From Streptomyces sp. DSM 15324 (GTDB lineage Bacteria; Actinomycetota; Actinomycetes; Streptomycetales; Streptomycetaceae), in contig NZ_KQ949024.1 of the NCBI RefSeq assembly GCF_001514285.1, positions 256,405-320,404 of the forward strand: a stretch of DNA of 64,000 bases, in the 5' to 3' direction. The notes beneath the pieces are model-generated. The model was not told the origin of the DNA. It did not search any database and saw nothing but the letters and a program-made list of their open reading frames with translations. Each line of letters opens with the position of its first letter. Position 1 is the first letter of the stretch. The translations under genes and the position numbers were made by a program. Below are positions 1 to 8,263 of the stretch, one piece after another.

Positions 1-72
1 CCACCCGGGGCAGCACCACCACCCGGGGCAGCACCACCACCCGGGGCAGCACCACCACCCGGGGCAGTGCCG
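1..72. repeat. 18-bp tandem repeat, four copies, truncated by the window edge
   Basis: The 18-bp unit ccacccggggcagcacca occurs at 1-18, 19-36, 37-54 and, with changes, 55-72. Read on the minus strand it encodes a six-residue unit (AAPGGG) in frame with the gene above. The array probably continues past the left edge. Confidence 0.9.
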
Positions 73-467
73 CCTACGGAGGAGTCCGTAGCCGAGGCAG
101 GGCCACCGCCCGAGGCGGGACCACCCACGAGGGGGTCGGTGACCGGGACGGGATTGCCGCCGGGGGCACGAGTGCCTACGGAGGAGTCGGCGCCCGGGGC
201 AAGACCGGCGCCCGGGCCAGAGCCGCCCACGACGGAGTCCGCAGCCGAGACACGACCGCCGCCCGACTGGGGACCGCCCGCGACGGAATCGGCCTCCACG
301 GCAGGGCCACCGCCGAGGACACGACCGCCCACGGAGGGATCGGAGCCCCGGTCCCGTTCCCGCGCCGCCCGCAGGGCGCGCCGTGCGGCGTCGGCCGGGC
401 GTTCGGCCGCCGTGTCGTCCGCTCCGGACGCCGCCGCCGGCTCCCCGTGCTCCTCCCGCTCACTCAT
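1..467 (-). CDS. N-terminal part of a protein downstream of the SNF2 helicase (probable SWIM zinc-finger protein), partial
   Basis: About 155 codons are visible, and the gene runs off the left edge. The ATG at 467 overlaps the helicase stop (TGATG), so the two genes are translationally coupled. Residues 1-45 are charged and helical (AARRALRAARERDRG); after that comes a low-complexity Gly/Ala/Pro/Ser region with repeated DSSVGG-like and APGGGA units. In actinomycetes an SNF2 helicase of this type is commonly followed by a SWIM zinc-finger protein. That identity is inference from context, because the zinc-finger part lies outside the window. The repeat-rich segment looks like an expanded linker. 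Confidence 0.5.
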   Translation of the reverse strand, partial: MSEREEHGEPAAASGADDTAAERPADAARRALRAARERDRGSDPSVGGRVLGGGPAVEADSVAGGPQSGGGRVSAADSVVGGSGPGAGLAPGADSSVGTRAPGGNPVPVTDPLVGGPASGGGPASATDSSVGGTAPGGGAAPGGGAAPGGGAAPG

Positions 468-3364
468 CACGCCTCCCTCCGCAGTCGCACCAGGTCGGTC
501 AGTTCGCTGTGGGTCAGTTCGGTGAGGGCGGCCTCGCCGGAGCCGAGGACGGCGTCGGCCAGGGCGCGCTTGGAGGCGAGCATCTCGGCGATACGGTCCT
601 CGACCGTGCCCTCGGTGATGAGGCGGTGGACCTGGACCGGCTGCGTCTGGCCGATGCGGTACGCGCGGTCGGTGGCCTGTTCCTCCACCGCGGGGTTCCA
701 CCAGCGGTCGAAGTGCACGACATGGCCCGCGCGCGTGAGGTTCAGGCCGGTGCCCGCGGCCTTGAGGGAGAGGACGAGGACGGGGGTGGCGCCGGCCTGG
801 AAGCGGTCCACCATGTGCTCGCGCTCCGGGACCGGTGTGCCGCCGTGGAGCAGCTCCACCGGGATCGCCCGGTCGGCGAGGTGGGCGGTGATCAGCCGGG
901 CCATGCCCACGTACTGCGTGAAGACCAGCACCGAGCCGTCCTCGGCGAGGACCGTGTCCAGCAGCTCGTCGAGGAGGGCGAGCTTGCCGGAGCGGGCGGC
1001 GAGCCGTTCACCGACGGAGGCGGTCTCCTCCTTCAGGTACAGCGCGGGGTGGTCGCAGATCTGCTTGAGCGCGCCCAGCAGCTTGAGCACCAGGCCCCGG
1101 CGCGCGATCCCCTGCGCGGTCTCGATGGCGAGCAACGACTCGCGCACCACCGCCTCGTACAGGGAGGCCTGTTCACGGGTGAGCGGCACCGGGCGGTCGG
1201 TCTCGGTCTTGGGCGGCAGCTCGGGGACGATCCCGGGGTCGGACTTCTTGCGGCGCAGGAGGAACGGGCGGACCAGGCGGGCCAGGCGCTCCACCGCCTG
1301 CGCGTCCTCGCCGTTCTCCACGGCGCGCGCGTGCCGGGCGCGGAAGGACTTCAGGGGTCCGAGCAGGCCGGGCGTCGTCCAGTCCAGCAGGGCCCACAGC
1401 TCGGAGAGGTTGTTCTCGACGGGGGTGCCGGTGAGGGCGACGCGCGCGGGGGACGGGATCGTGCGCAGGGCCTTCGCCGTCGCCGAGTAGGGGTTCTTCA
1501 CGTGCTGGGCCTCGTCCGCGACGACCATGCCCCACGGCTGGGCGGCCAGTGTGGCGGCGGTGGAGCGCATGGTGCCGTACGTGGTGAGGACGAAACCGCC
1601 CGTCAGGCCGGCGAGGGAGCGGCCCTGGCCGTGGAAGCGGCGGACGGGAACGCCCGGGGCGAAGCGGGTGATCTCGCGCTGCCAGTTGCCCAGGAGGGAG
1701 GCGGGACAGACCACGAGGGTGGGCTCGGCGCGGTCCCGCTTGAGGTGCAGGGCGATCAGGGTGATCGTCTTGCCGAGGCCCATGTCGTCGGCGAGGCAGC
1801 CGCCGAGGCCGAGGGAGGTCATGAGGTCCAGCCAGGCCAGGCCGCGGAGCTGGTAGTCGCGGAGGGTGGCGTGCAGTCCGGGGGGCGGGTCCGCCGGGTG
1901 CACCCCGGCGGTGAGGCGGTCGCGCAGGGCCGCTAGGGCGCCCACCGGGACCGCCTCGACGCTCTCGCCGTCGACCTCGGCGGTGCCGGTGAGGGCGGCG
2001 GACAGGGCGTCCACCGGGTCCAGCAGGCCCAGTTCGCGTCGGCGGGCCTTGCGGACCAGCGCCGGGTCGACCAGTACCCACTGGTCGCGCAGCCGCACCA
2101 CCGGGCGGTGCGCCTCGGCCAGCGCGTCCATCTCGGCCTCGCTGAGCGGGTCGCCGCCGAGCGCCAGCTGCCAGCGGAACTGGAGCAGTTCCTCGCTGTC
2201 GAAGAAGCCGGTGCCGTCGGTCGCCGAGCCCGGCGCGGGCCGGACCACCGCGGTGGCGCTGAGGTCCTGCGCCAGGTCGCGTGGCCAGTGCACGGCCACC
2301 CCGGCCGCCGCGAGCCGGGTCGCCGCCACGCCGAGCAGATCGCTCAACTCGTCCTCGGACAGGGCCAGTACGTCCGGCGTGTCCTGTTCGGCGAGCCGGG
2401 CCAGCGGCGGCCACACCCGCGCCGCGCGCCGCACGGCGAGGGCCGCGTCCACGCGCGCGCGGGGTCCGAAGGACGGGTCCGCCTCGCCCGCCCACAGGGC
2501 CGCCGCGTCGGTCACCAGGGTGGGGTCGGCGAGGCTGTGCACCTGGACGATCGCGGCGCCGGCGGCGCGCCCCCGGCGGCCGTCCTCCGACGTGTCGAAC
2601 ATGTCGTACGCGGACAGGTCGAGGCGGAGCGAGACGCGCACGCCCGCGTCCATGCCGGCGGCGACCTCGGCCGCCCAGTCGTGCGCTCCGGGCAGCCGCT
2701 GGGGGCGGCGGTCGGCGAAGGCTCTCCCGGCGGCGGCCGGCGCGGCCGGGGTGCGGGGCAGGGTGTCGGCGACGGCGTCCAGGAAGGCGCGCAGCAGCGC
2801 TTCCGGCTGCGGCAGCCGGAGCGGTCCGGGGCCGGGCAGGGGGACGGCGTGTCCCTCGTGGGGCAGGGCGGCGGCGATCGCGCGCAGATGCGCGACGTCC
2901 TCCGGGTCGAGCGGGCCGGCCCGCCAGGCGTCATGGCCGCCGGGGGTCAGACCGGGGAGCAGCCGGCCCCGGGCGGTGAGCCGCAGCGCGTGCAGCGCGG
3001 CCGCGCCCCAGCAGGCGGTGGCGGGGTGGGCGGCGGGGTCGCGGCGGGCGTGCACCAGCAGCGGGAGCGCCCGGTCCAGGGGCAGGGTCAGGGCGGGGAC
3101 CTGTGTGCGGCGGACGGTGGAGCCGTGCGGGCGGACGACGGTCAGCTCGGTCCTCTCGGCCACCTCGGCCGTCCCGGCCCCCTCGGCCGACCCGGCCGTC
3201 TCGCCCCCTGCCCCGCCGCCCGGGCCGTCCGGGCCGTCCGTGGGTGGCGTGGGGTCCCAGAAGACCACGCGGCCCTCGCGCGGCAGCGGGGCGGGCAGGA
3301 AGACCGCGGCGAGGCGCACCGGGACGCCCGCCCGGTCCGCCGGAGACCTGTCGCCCCTACCCAT
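467..3364 (-). CDS. SNF2-family DEAD/DEAH-box ATP-dependent helicase
   Basis: The 965-residue protein has the two RecA-like domains of SNF2 remodelling ATPases in its C-terminal half. Motif I reads DDMGLGKT near residue 525, motif II DEAQH near 615, then LTGTPVENNLSELWAL. The second domain ends with FDRWWNPAVEEQATDRAYRIGQ-type motifs near residues 880-905. The N-terminal 500 residues contain the bacterial SNF2-associated region. Such enzymes are thought to translocate on duplex DNA; the bacterial role is unclear. It starts at ATG 3364 and is coupled to the downstream partial gene by a one-base overlap. Confidence 0.93.
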   Translation of the reverse strand: MGRGDRSPADRAGVPVRLAAVFLPAPLPREGRVVFWDPTPPTDGPDGPGGGAGGETAGSAEGAGTAEVAERTELTVVRPHGSTVRRTQVPALTLPLDRALPLLVHARRDPAAHPATACWGAAALHALRLTARGRLLPGLTPGGHDAWRAGPLDPEDVAHLRAIAAALPHEGHAVPLPGPGPLRLPQPEALLRAFLDAVADTLPRTPAAPAAAGRAFADRRPQRLPGAHDWAAEVAAGMDAGVRVSLRLDLSAYDMFDTSEDGRRGRAAGAAIVQVHSLADPTLVTDAAALWAGEADPSFGPRARVDAALAVRRAARVWPPLARLAEQDTPDVLALSEDELSDLLGVAATRLAAAGVAVHWPRDLAQDLSATAVVRPAPGSATDGTGFFDSEELLQFRWQLALGGDPLSEAEMDALAEAHRPVVRLRDQWVLVDPALVRKARRRELGLLDPVDALSAALTGTAEVDGESVEAVPVGALAALRDRLTAGVHPADPPPGLHATLRDYQLRGLAWLDLMTSLGLGGCLADDMGLGKTITLIALHLKRDRAEPTLVVCPASLLGNWQREITRFAPGVPVRRFHGQGRSLAGLTGGFVLTTYGTMRSTAATLAAQPWGMVVADEAQHVKNPYSATAKALRTIPSPARVALTGTPVENNLSELWALLDWTTPGLLGPLKSFRARHARAVENGEDAQAVERLARLVRPFLLRRKKSDPGIVPELPPKTETDRPVPLTREQASLYEAVVRESLLAIETAQGIARRGLVLKLLGALKQICDHPALYLKEETASVGERLAARSGKLALLDELLDTVLAEDGSVLVFTQYVGMARLITAHLADRAIPVELLHGGTPVPEREHMVDRFQAGATPVLVLSLKAAGTGLNLTRAGHVVHFDRWWNPAVEEQATDRAYRIGQTQPVQVHRLITEGTVEDRIAEMLASKRALADAVLGSGEAALTELTHSELTDLVRLRREA

Positions 3365-3453
3365 GTGTCCACCTCCCGCCCGCGTCCCGGATCACTCGTC
3401 TTCGACTCTACGGGCGGGGTCTGACAATCGGTCCCGGCGACCGGCCCCGGGGC

Positions 3454-4047
3454 CTAAGGGACCGTGCGCGAGACGACGTACACGAAGGGGTAGACGGGGT
3501 TGCCGTAGTTCACGACGACGTCCAGGGTGGGCGTGGGGTTCTTCTTCTGGACGACCATGCCGTAGAACTGGCCCGTGCGGGCGCCCGGTCCCTTGAACCG
3601 CCAGCCCGTGATGCCCTGGTCGCGGGCGCTGATGGTGATGGCGCCCCGCTCGAGGGCGGTCCGGTCGGCGCCGATCTGGCGGAGGAACTGGTCGAGACCG
3701 GCGTGCGTGGTCTGGAACTGCACATAGAGCCGGCTGGTCTTCCAGTTGTTCGTCTCGTAGTAGGCGACCTGGTTGGACGGGTGCGGGACCGGCACCTGGT
3801 AGAGGCGGCGCTGGACCTTGGAGGGCCAGCCGGCGGTCAGGCCGGTCGCCGAGTACTTCGCCTCCTTGTCCTTGCCGCTGTCCCGGCTCTGGTTGGCGGA
3901 GATCACCAGGTACCCGGCCGGGACGCCGATGAGCAGCACGATGATCAGCAGGGTGAGCGCCCGGCGCCGGATCACATGGCGGCGGTCCTCCGGCGGCCGG
4001 GGCGGCTCGTCGGGAGGCGCCGCCTGGCGCGGCAGCGAGGCGGTCAT
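3454..4047 (-). CDS. Single-pass membrane protein of unknown function
   Basis: The 197-residue protein has a cytoplasmic Pro/Arg-rich start, one strong transmembrane segment at about 29-50 (LTLLIIVLLIGVPAGYLVIS) and an extracellular globular domain rich in Tyr and Val. I do not recognise a named family. Its ATG (4047) overlaps the stop of the 64-codon ORF upstream (ATGA), and that ORF overlaps the ROK kinase. The three genes therefore look like one transcription unit. The outward domain beside a sugar kinase could suggest envelope-linked sensing, but that is only context. Confidence 0.8.
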   Translation of the reverse strand: MTASLPRQAAPPDEPPRPPEDRRHVIRRRALTLLIIVLLIGVPAGYLVISANQSRDSGKDKEAKYSATGLTAGWPSKVQRRLYQVPVPHPSNQVAYYETNNWKTSRLYVQFQTTHAGLDQFLRQIGADRTALERGAITISARDQGITGWRFKGPGARTGQFYGMVVQKKNPTPTLDVVVNYGNPVYPFVYVVSRTVP

Positions 4048-4238
4048 GCGGTGTCCCTGGTGGTGCGGGTGGTGCCGGTGGCGCGACCACTACGGGCGGT
4101 GCCGGTGGTGCCGGCAGTACCGGTGGCGCGGGCGGTACGGGTGGTGCCGGCGGTACGGGTGGTGCCGGCGGTACGGGTGGTGCGGGCCCCGCGGCCGGGT
4201 CCGGCCGCGGGGGTCGTACAGGGTGGTGCCTCGGTCAT
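4044..4238 (-). CDS. 64-residue Thr/Ala/Gly/Arg repeat protein, possibly recently born
   Basis: The ORF begins with ATG at 4238, which overlaps the kinase stop as ATGA, and ends with TGA at 4044, which overlaps the ATG of the next gene as ATGA. It thus fills the gap between two genes exactly. After a short start (MTEAPPCTTPAAGPG) it is made of TTRTAG-like six-residue repeats. Its last residues (RDTA, gggacaccgcatga) copy the end of the kinase (RDTA, gggacacggcatga), 13 of 14 bases identical. Duplication of the junction followed by repeat expansion would create such an ORF. Translation is plausible from the coupling but unproven. Confidence 0.5.
   Translation of the reverse strand: MTEAPPCTTPAAGPGRGARTTRTAGTTRTAGTTRTARATGTAGTTGTARSGRATGTTRTTRDTA
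4134..4187. repeat. 18-bp tandem repeat inside the 64-codon ORF
   Basis: The unit ggtacgggtggtgccggc is perfect at 4134-4151 and 4152-4169, with a near-copy at 4170-4187. Degenerate units extend left to about 4060. The unit length is a multiple of three, so copy changes keep the reading frame. Confidence 0.85.
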
Positions 4239-5383
4239 GCCGTGTCCCGGGTGCGGCGGGCGGCGTCCGTGAACCGTTCGAAGCGCTCGTAGCGCTCGAC
4301 GCGGCGCCGCTTGGCGCGCCGGAAGCGGCGGGCGACCAGGCGCGCGAGGTCCGCGGCGCCGACCATGCCGGCCTCGGGGCCGAGCTGGGCGCGGACGATC
4401 CGGGCCTCGGGGCGGTAGCCGCGCCCGGTGAGCTGGCGCTTGAAGGCGTCGCGCGCGGGGCCGATGAGCAGCTCGTCGGCGGCCGACACACCGCCGCCGA
4501 TCACGAAGCAGGAGGGGTCGAGCGCGGCGGCCAGGTTGGCGATGCCGACGCCGAGCCACTGGCCGATGTCCTGGAGCAGCTCGATGCACATCGCGTCGCC
4601 CTCGCGGGCCAGCTCCGTGATCATGGGGCCGCTGATGTCGCCGATCTGCCCCTTGACGTGCTCGATGATCCCGTACGCCACCGGGGAGTCGGCGGCGGCC
4701 AGCTCCTTGGCCTCCCTGACCAGGGCGTTCCCGGAGCTGTACTGCTCCCAGCAGCCGCGGTTGCCGCACGGGCAGCGGTGGCCGCCGGGCACGACCTGCA
4801 TATGCCCGAACTCCCCCGCGACGCCGTACTTGCCCCGCTTGACCTGGCCGTCCTCCAGGATCGCGCCGCCGATGCCGGTGCCCAGCGTGATCATGACGAG
4901 GTGGTCCTCGCCGCGGCCCGCGCCGAAGCGCCACTCCGCCCAGGCGGCGGTGTTGGCGTCGTTGTCGACGAGGACGGGGACCGAGAGGCGGCCGGAGAGG
5001 CGGTCGCGCAGCGGCTCGTTGCGCCAGGACAGGTGGGGGGCGAACAGGACGCGGTTGCGGTCGGCGTCGACCCAGCCGGCCGCGCCGATGCCGACGGCGT
5101 GCACGTCGTGCCGGTCGGAGAGGTCGAGGACCAGTTCGACGATGGTGTCCTCGACGACCTTGGGGCTCTTCGACTTGTCCGGGGTCTCGGTGCGGACCTT
5201 CTCCAGGATGTTGCCGTCGGCGTCGACGACGCCCGCCATCACCTTGGTGCCGCCGATGTCGATGCCCACCGTGGGCACGCGGGGCGCCGTCAGGTGCGAG
5301 CGGCGCTCCCTGGTGCCCACTGTCCGCAGTGCGGGGGCACGCCTGGAGCCGATGGGGGCGCTGAAGTTGCCGTAGGTGCTCAT
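4235..5383 (-). CDS. ROK-family sugar kinase (glucokinase-like)
   Basis: The protein has 382 residues from ATG 5383; a longer open frame upstream is a shadow. The phosphate-binding motif GIDIGGTK lies near residue 40, DNDANTAAWAEW near 141 and GTGIGGAI soon after. The ROK zinc site is GHxxxxxxxxxCxCGxxGCxE near 198-212 (CPCGNRGCWEQ). These identify an ATP-dependent hexokinase of the ROK type, acting on glucose or a related sugar in the cytoplasm. The first 35 residues are a basic extension not seen in short ROK kinases. The C terminus is Arg-rich. It heads a minus-strand unit with the two genes below it. Confidence 0.93.
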   Translation of the reverse strand: MSTYGNFSAPIGSRRAPALRTVGTRERRSHLTAPRVPTVGIDIGGTKVMAGVVDADGNILEKVRTETPDKSKSPKVVEDTIVELVLDLSDRHDVHAVGIGAAGWVDADRNRVLFAPHLSWRNEPLRDRLSGRLSVPVLVDNDANTAAWAEWRFGAGRGEDHLVMITLGTGIGGAILEDGQVKRGKYGVAGEFGHMQVVPGGHRCPCGNRGCWEQYSSGNALVREAKELAAADSPVAYGIIEHVKGQIGDISGPMITELAREGDAMCIELLQDIGQWLGVGIANLAAALDPSCFVIGGGVSAADELLIGPARDAFKRQLTGRGYRPEARIVRAQLGPEAGMVGAADLARLVARRFRRAKRRRVERYERFERFTDAARRTRDTA

Positions 5384-5538
5384 CGTCGCCGATTCTGCCT
5401 CACCCTCCGGGAGAGTGCCGAGCCGGGCGGAAAGGGGGCTGGTGTGCGTCGCGGGGTGCGGGTACGTCGTGGCCGGTCGCGCCGTTGTCCGCCCCTGCGG
5501 CTCGACCGTGCGGCCCGGTGCCGCCGGGACGAGCGGAC

Positions 5539-6303
5539 TCAGGAGCGTACGAGCAGCTGGAACTCGAAGGAGTAGCGGCTCGGGCGGTAGATGTGGTCGC
5601 CGAACTCGACCGCGCGGCCCGTGTCGTCGAACGTGGTGCGCTGCATGGTGAGGAGGGGGGCGCCGGGCTCCTCGGCGAGGCGTTCGGCCTCGGCGGGGGT
5701 GGCGGCGCGGGCGCCGATGGACTGGCGGGCGCTGTGCAGGGTGATCCCGGCGGCCCGCATCAGGCGGTAGAGGCCGGTGGCCTCCAGCTGGCCGGTGTCC
5801 AGGTCGAGCAGGCCGCCGGGGATGTGGTTGCAGAGGTACGCCATCGGCTCGCCGTGCGCGAGCCGTAGCCGTTCCACCCGGTGCACCTCGCTGCCCTCGC
5901 CGACCGCGAGCGCGGCGGCCACCTCGGCGGAGGCGGGCACGACGGTGTTGACCAGGACGGACGTGGCGGGGCGCTGGCCGGCCGCCTCCAGGTCGTCGTA
6001 GAGGCTGCTGAGTTCCAGGGGGCGCTTGACCTGGCTGTGCACGACCTGGGTGCCGACGCCGCGGCGGCGCACCAGCAGGCCCTTGTCGACGAGCGACTGG
6101 ATGGCCTGGCGCACGGTCGGGCGGGACAGGCCGAGGCGCGCGGCGAGCTCGATCTCGTTGCCCAGGAGACTGCCGGGGGTGAGCGATCCGTGCTCGATCG
6201 CGGCCTCCAGCTGCTGGGACAGCTGGAAGTACAACGGCACCGGAGAGCTTCGGTCCACTCGGAGTTCGAGCTGCACGGTCGGGTCCACTTCTGGTTTCGG
6301 CAC
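5539..6303 (-). CDS. GntR-family (HutC subfamily) transcriptional regulator
   Basis: The 254-residue protein starts at GTG 6303 (VPKPEVDPTVQ). An N-terminal winged helix is visible at about 20-80 (LGNEIELAARLGLSRPTVRQ, then RRRGVGTQVVHSQ), followed by a UTRA ligand-binding domain to the end (HRVERLRLAHGEPMAYLCNH). Proteins of this class are usually repressors released by a small ligand, often a sugar phosphate. It is divergent from the Gfo/Idh/MocA oxidoreductase across 102 bp containing a palindrome, which suggests it controls that gene and itself. The sugar kinase downstream fits a sugar ligand. Confidence 0.92.
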   Translation of the reverse strand: MPKPEVDPTVQLELRVDRSSPVPLYFQLSQQLEAAIEHGSLTPGSLLGNEIELAARLGLSRPTVRQAIQSLVDKGLLVRRRGVGTQVVHSQVKRPLELSSLYDDLEAAGQRPATSVLVNTVVPASAEVAAALAVGEGSEVHRVERLRLAHGEPMAYLCNHIPGGLLDLDTGQLEATGLYRLMRAAGITLHSARQSIGARAATPAEAERLAEEPGAPLLTMQRTTFDDTGRAVEFGDHIYRPSRYSFEFQLLVRS

Positions 6304-6353
6304 CCGCCGAGCGTAGCCCCGGGCGCTGATGACGGGAAGTTGTGTAGTTCGGT

Positions 6354-6363
6354 TGTCCGGACA
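6354..6363. promoter_or_regulatory. Candidate GntR operator palindrome
   Basis: TGTCCGGACA is a perfect 10-bp palindrome in the divergent promoter region between the GntR regulator and the oxidoreductase. It lies seven bases upstream of a TTGACA box (6370-6375) pointing at the oxidoreductase. Binding by the adjacent regulator is inference. Confidence 0.45.
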
Positions 6364-6405
6364 TACGGATTGACATCGTGTGGCCTGCGAGGTCACTTTG
6401 TTTTC

Positions 6406-7410
6406 ATGCGCATCGGGGTCATCGGGACGGGCCGCATCGGCACGATTCATGCGAACACACTCAGCCGTCACCGCGAGGTCGGATCCCTGATCCTGACGGA
6501 CGCGGACCCCGCGCGGGCGCAGGAGCTCGCGCTGCGGCTGGGCGAGACGGCCGCCCCCGGGGTGGACGAGATCTTCCGCTGGGGCGTGGACGCGGTCGTG
6601 ATCACGACGGCCACCTCGGCGCACGCCGAACTGATCGGCCGGGCGGCACGCTCCGGGCTCCCGGTCTTCTGCGAGAAGCCCATCGCGCTGGACCTGGCCG
6701 GGACCTTACAGGCGATCGGCGAGGTCGAGGCCGCGGGAACGGTCCTCCAGATGGGGTTCCAGCGCCGCTTCGACACGGGCTACGCGGGCGCCCGGGAGGC
6801 CGTGCGGTCCGGTCGGCTCGGGCGGCTGCACACCGTGCGGGCGCTGACCTCGGACCAGGCGCCGCCGCCCGCGGAGTGGCTGCCGCTGTCCGGCGGGATC
6901 TACCGGGACGCCCTGATCCACGACTTCGACTGTCTGCGCTGGGTGACCGGGCGCGAGGTGCGCGAGGTGTACGCCACCGGGTCCGACGCCGGTCCCGCGA
7001 TGTTCCGGGCGGCGGGAGACGTCGACACTGCCGCGGCACTGCTCACCCTCGACGACGGCACGCTCGCCACCGCCACGGCGACCCGGCTGAACGGCGCCGG
7101 CTACGACGTCCGGATGGAGCTCGCCGGGGAGCGCGACCAGATCGTGGTCGGTCTGGACGACCGTACGCCGATCGCCTCCACCGAACCCACCGGTCCCCCG
7201 GCCGCGGACAAGCCCTGGGGCGGTTTCCTGGAGCGCTTCGCGCCCGCGTACGAGGCGGAGCTCATCGCCTTCGTGGAGGTGCTGCGCGGCGGGCGGGCCA
7301 ACCCGTGCGACGGGCGGGAGGCGTTGCAGGCGTTCCGGATCGCGGAGGCCTGTGACGTCTCGCGCCGGGAGCGCCGAGCGGTGTCCCTGGCGGAGATCCC
7401 GGGAGCCTGA
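6406..7410 (+). CDS. Gfo/Idh/MocA-family NAD(P)-dependent oxidoreductase
   Basis: The 334-residue protein begins MRIGVIGTGRIGTIHAN, a Rossmann nucleotide-binding motif (GxGxxG), and carries the family motif CEKPIALD near residue 90. The C-terminal half is the alpha/beta substrate domain (GGIYRDALIHDFDCLRW supplies the usual D/H pair). Homologues oxidise inositols or sugars such as myo-inositol; the substrate here is not determined. Codon 101 is TTA (6706-6708), so translation should need the rare bldA tRNA. The start was set at ATG 6406 although the frame stays open upstream. Confidence 0.92.
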   Translation: MRIGVIGTGRIGTIHANTLSRHREVGSLILTDADPARAQELALRLGETAAPGVDEIFRWGVDAVVITTATSAHAELIGRAARSGLPVFCEKPIALDLAGTLQAIGEVEAAGTVLQMGFQRRFDTGYAGAREAVRSGRLGRLHTVRALTSDQAPPPAEWLPLSGGIYRDALIHDFDCLRWVTGREVREVYATGSDAGPAMFRAAGDVDTAAALLTLDDGTLATATATRLNGAGYDVRMELAGERDQIVVGLDDRTPIASTEPTGPPAADKPWGGFLERFAPAYEAELIAFVEVLRGGRANPCDGREALQAFRIAEACDVSRRERRAVSLAEIPGA

Positions 7411-7477
7411 CCCGGACCACGGAGCCTGACCCGGACCACGGAGCCTGATCCGGACCACGGAGCCTGATCCCGACGAC
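7402..7477. repeat. 19-bp tandem repeat spanning the stop codon
   Basis: Four head-to-tail copies of ggagcctgacccggaccac lie at 7402-7420, 7421-7439, 7440-7458 and (diverged) 7459-7477. The first copy contains the last codons and TGA of the oxidoreductase, so the stop and the bases after it were copied. The array sits between two convergent genes. Confidence 0.9.
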
Positions 7478-7491
7478 AGGAACGCCCGTGC

Positions 7492-8175
7492 TCACTGCAC
7501 CTGGTGTCCGTCCTCGCCGTCCAGGAGGCCCGCGTCGTACGCCAGGAGGGCGATCTGCACGCGGTTGTTGAGGCCGAGCCGGGCCAGGATGCGGGAGACG
7601 TGGGCCTTGACGGTGGCCACGCTCATGAAGAGCGCCGCGGCGATCTCGGCGTTGGACAGACCCCGGCCGACCGCCACGGCGACCTCCCGCTCGCGCTCGG
7701 CGAGGGCGGTGAGCCGCTCCCGCGCGCGGGTGCGCCGGGTGTCGGCGGTGGAGCCGGCCGCGTGATCCATGAGCTGGCGGGTGACGGTCGGCGAGAGCAC
7801 CGGATCGCCGCCCGCGACCCGGCGCACCGCGTCCAGGATCTCGGCGGGCGGGGTGTCCTTGAGGACGAAACCGGCGGCTCCCGCGCGCAGGGCGCGCAGC
7901 ACCTGCTCGTCGGCGTGGAAGGTGGTGAGGACCACGACCTGCGGGGCGTCCGGGCGGCGGCGCAGCCGTTCCGTGGCGGTCAGGCCGTCCACGGCGGGCA
8001 TGCGGATGTCCATCAGGACGACGTCGGGGCGGACACGGTCGACCAGCGTCTCGGCCTGTCCGCCGTCGGCGGCCTCGCCGACGATCTCGATGTCGTCGGC
8101 GCCGCCCAGCATGAGGCGCAGACCGGCGCGCACCAGGGGATCGTCGTCGACGAGGAGCAGTCGGATCGCAGTCAT
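7492..8175 (-). CDS. NarL/FixJ-type response regulator
   Basis: A 227-residue response regulator is read from ATG 8175. The receiver domain shows the acidic pair (LLVDDDPLVRAG), the phosphorylated Asp in DVVLMDIRMP near residue 54, and the Thr/Lys positions (VVLTTF, VLKD). The C-terminal LuxR helix-turn-helix is LTAREREVAVAV-like followed by SNAEIAAALFMSVATVKAHVSR. The histidine kinase gene lies 88 bp upstream on the same strand, so the pair is a two-component system. It has an intact phosphoacceptor site, unlike atypical orphan regulators. Target genes cannot be read from the sequence. Confidence 0.94.
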   Translation of the reverse strand: MTAIRLLLVDDDPLVRAGLRLMLGGADDIEIVGEAADGGQAETLVDRVRPDVVLMDIRMPAVDGLTATERLRRRPDAPQVVVLTTFHADEQVLRALRAGAAGFVLKDTPPAEILDAVRRVAGGDPVLSPTVTRQLMDHAAGSTADTRRTRARERLTALAEREREVAVAVGRGLSNAEIAAALFMSVATVKAHVSRILARLGLNNRVQIALLAYDAGLLDGEDGHQVQ

Positions 8176-8263
8176 GGCCTTACACAACCACGGTTCGCGA
8201 GGGGGACGACGACGCGTGCGGTCGCGGGGTTCGCCCGGCCGGCGCGTGCGGTCGCGGGGGCCG

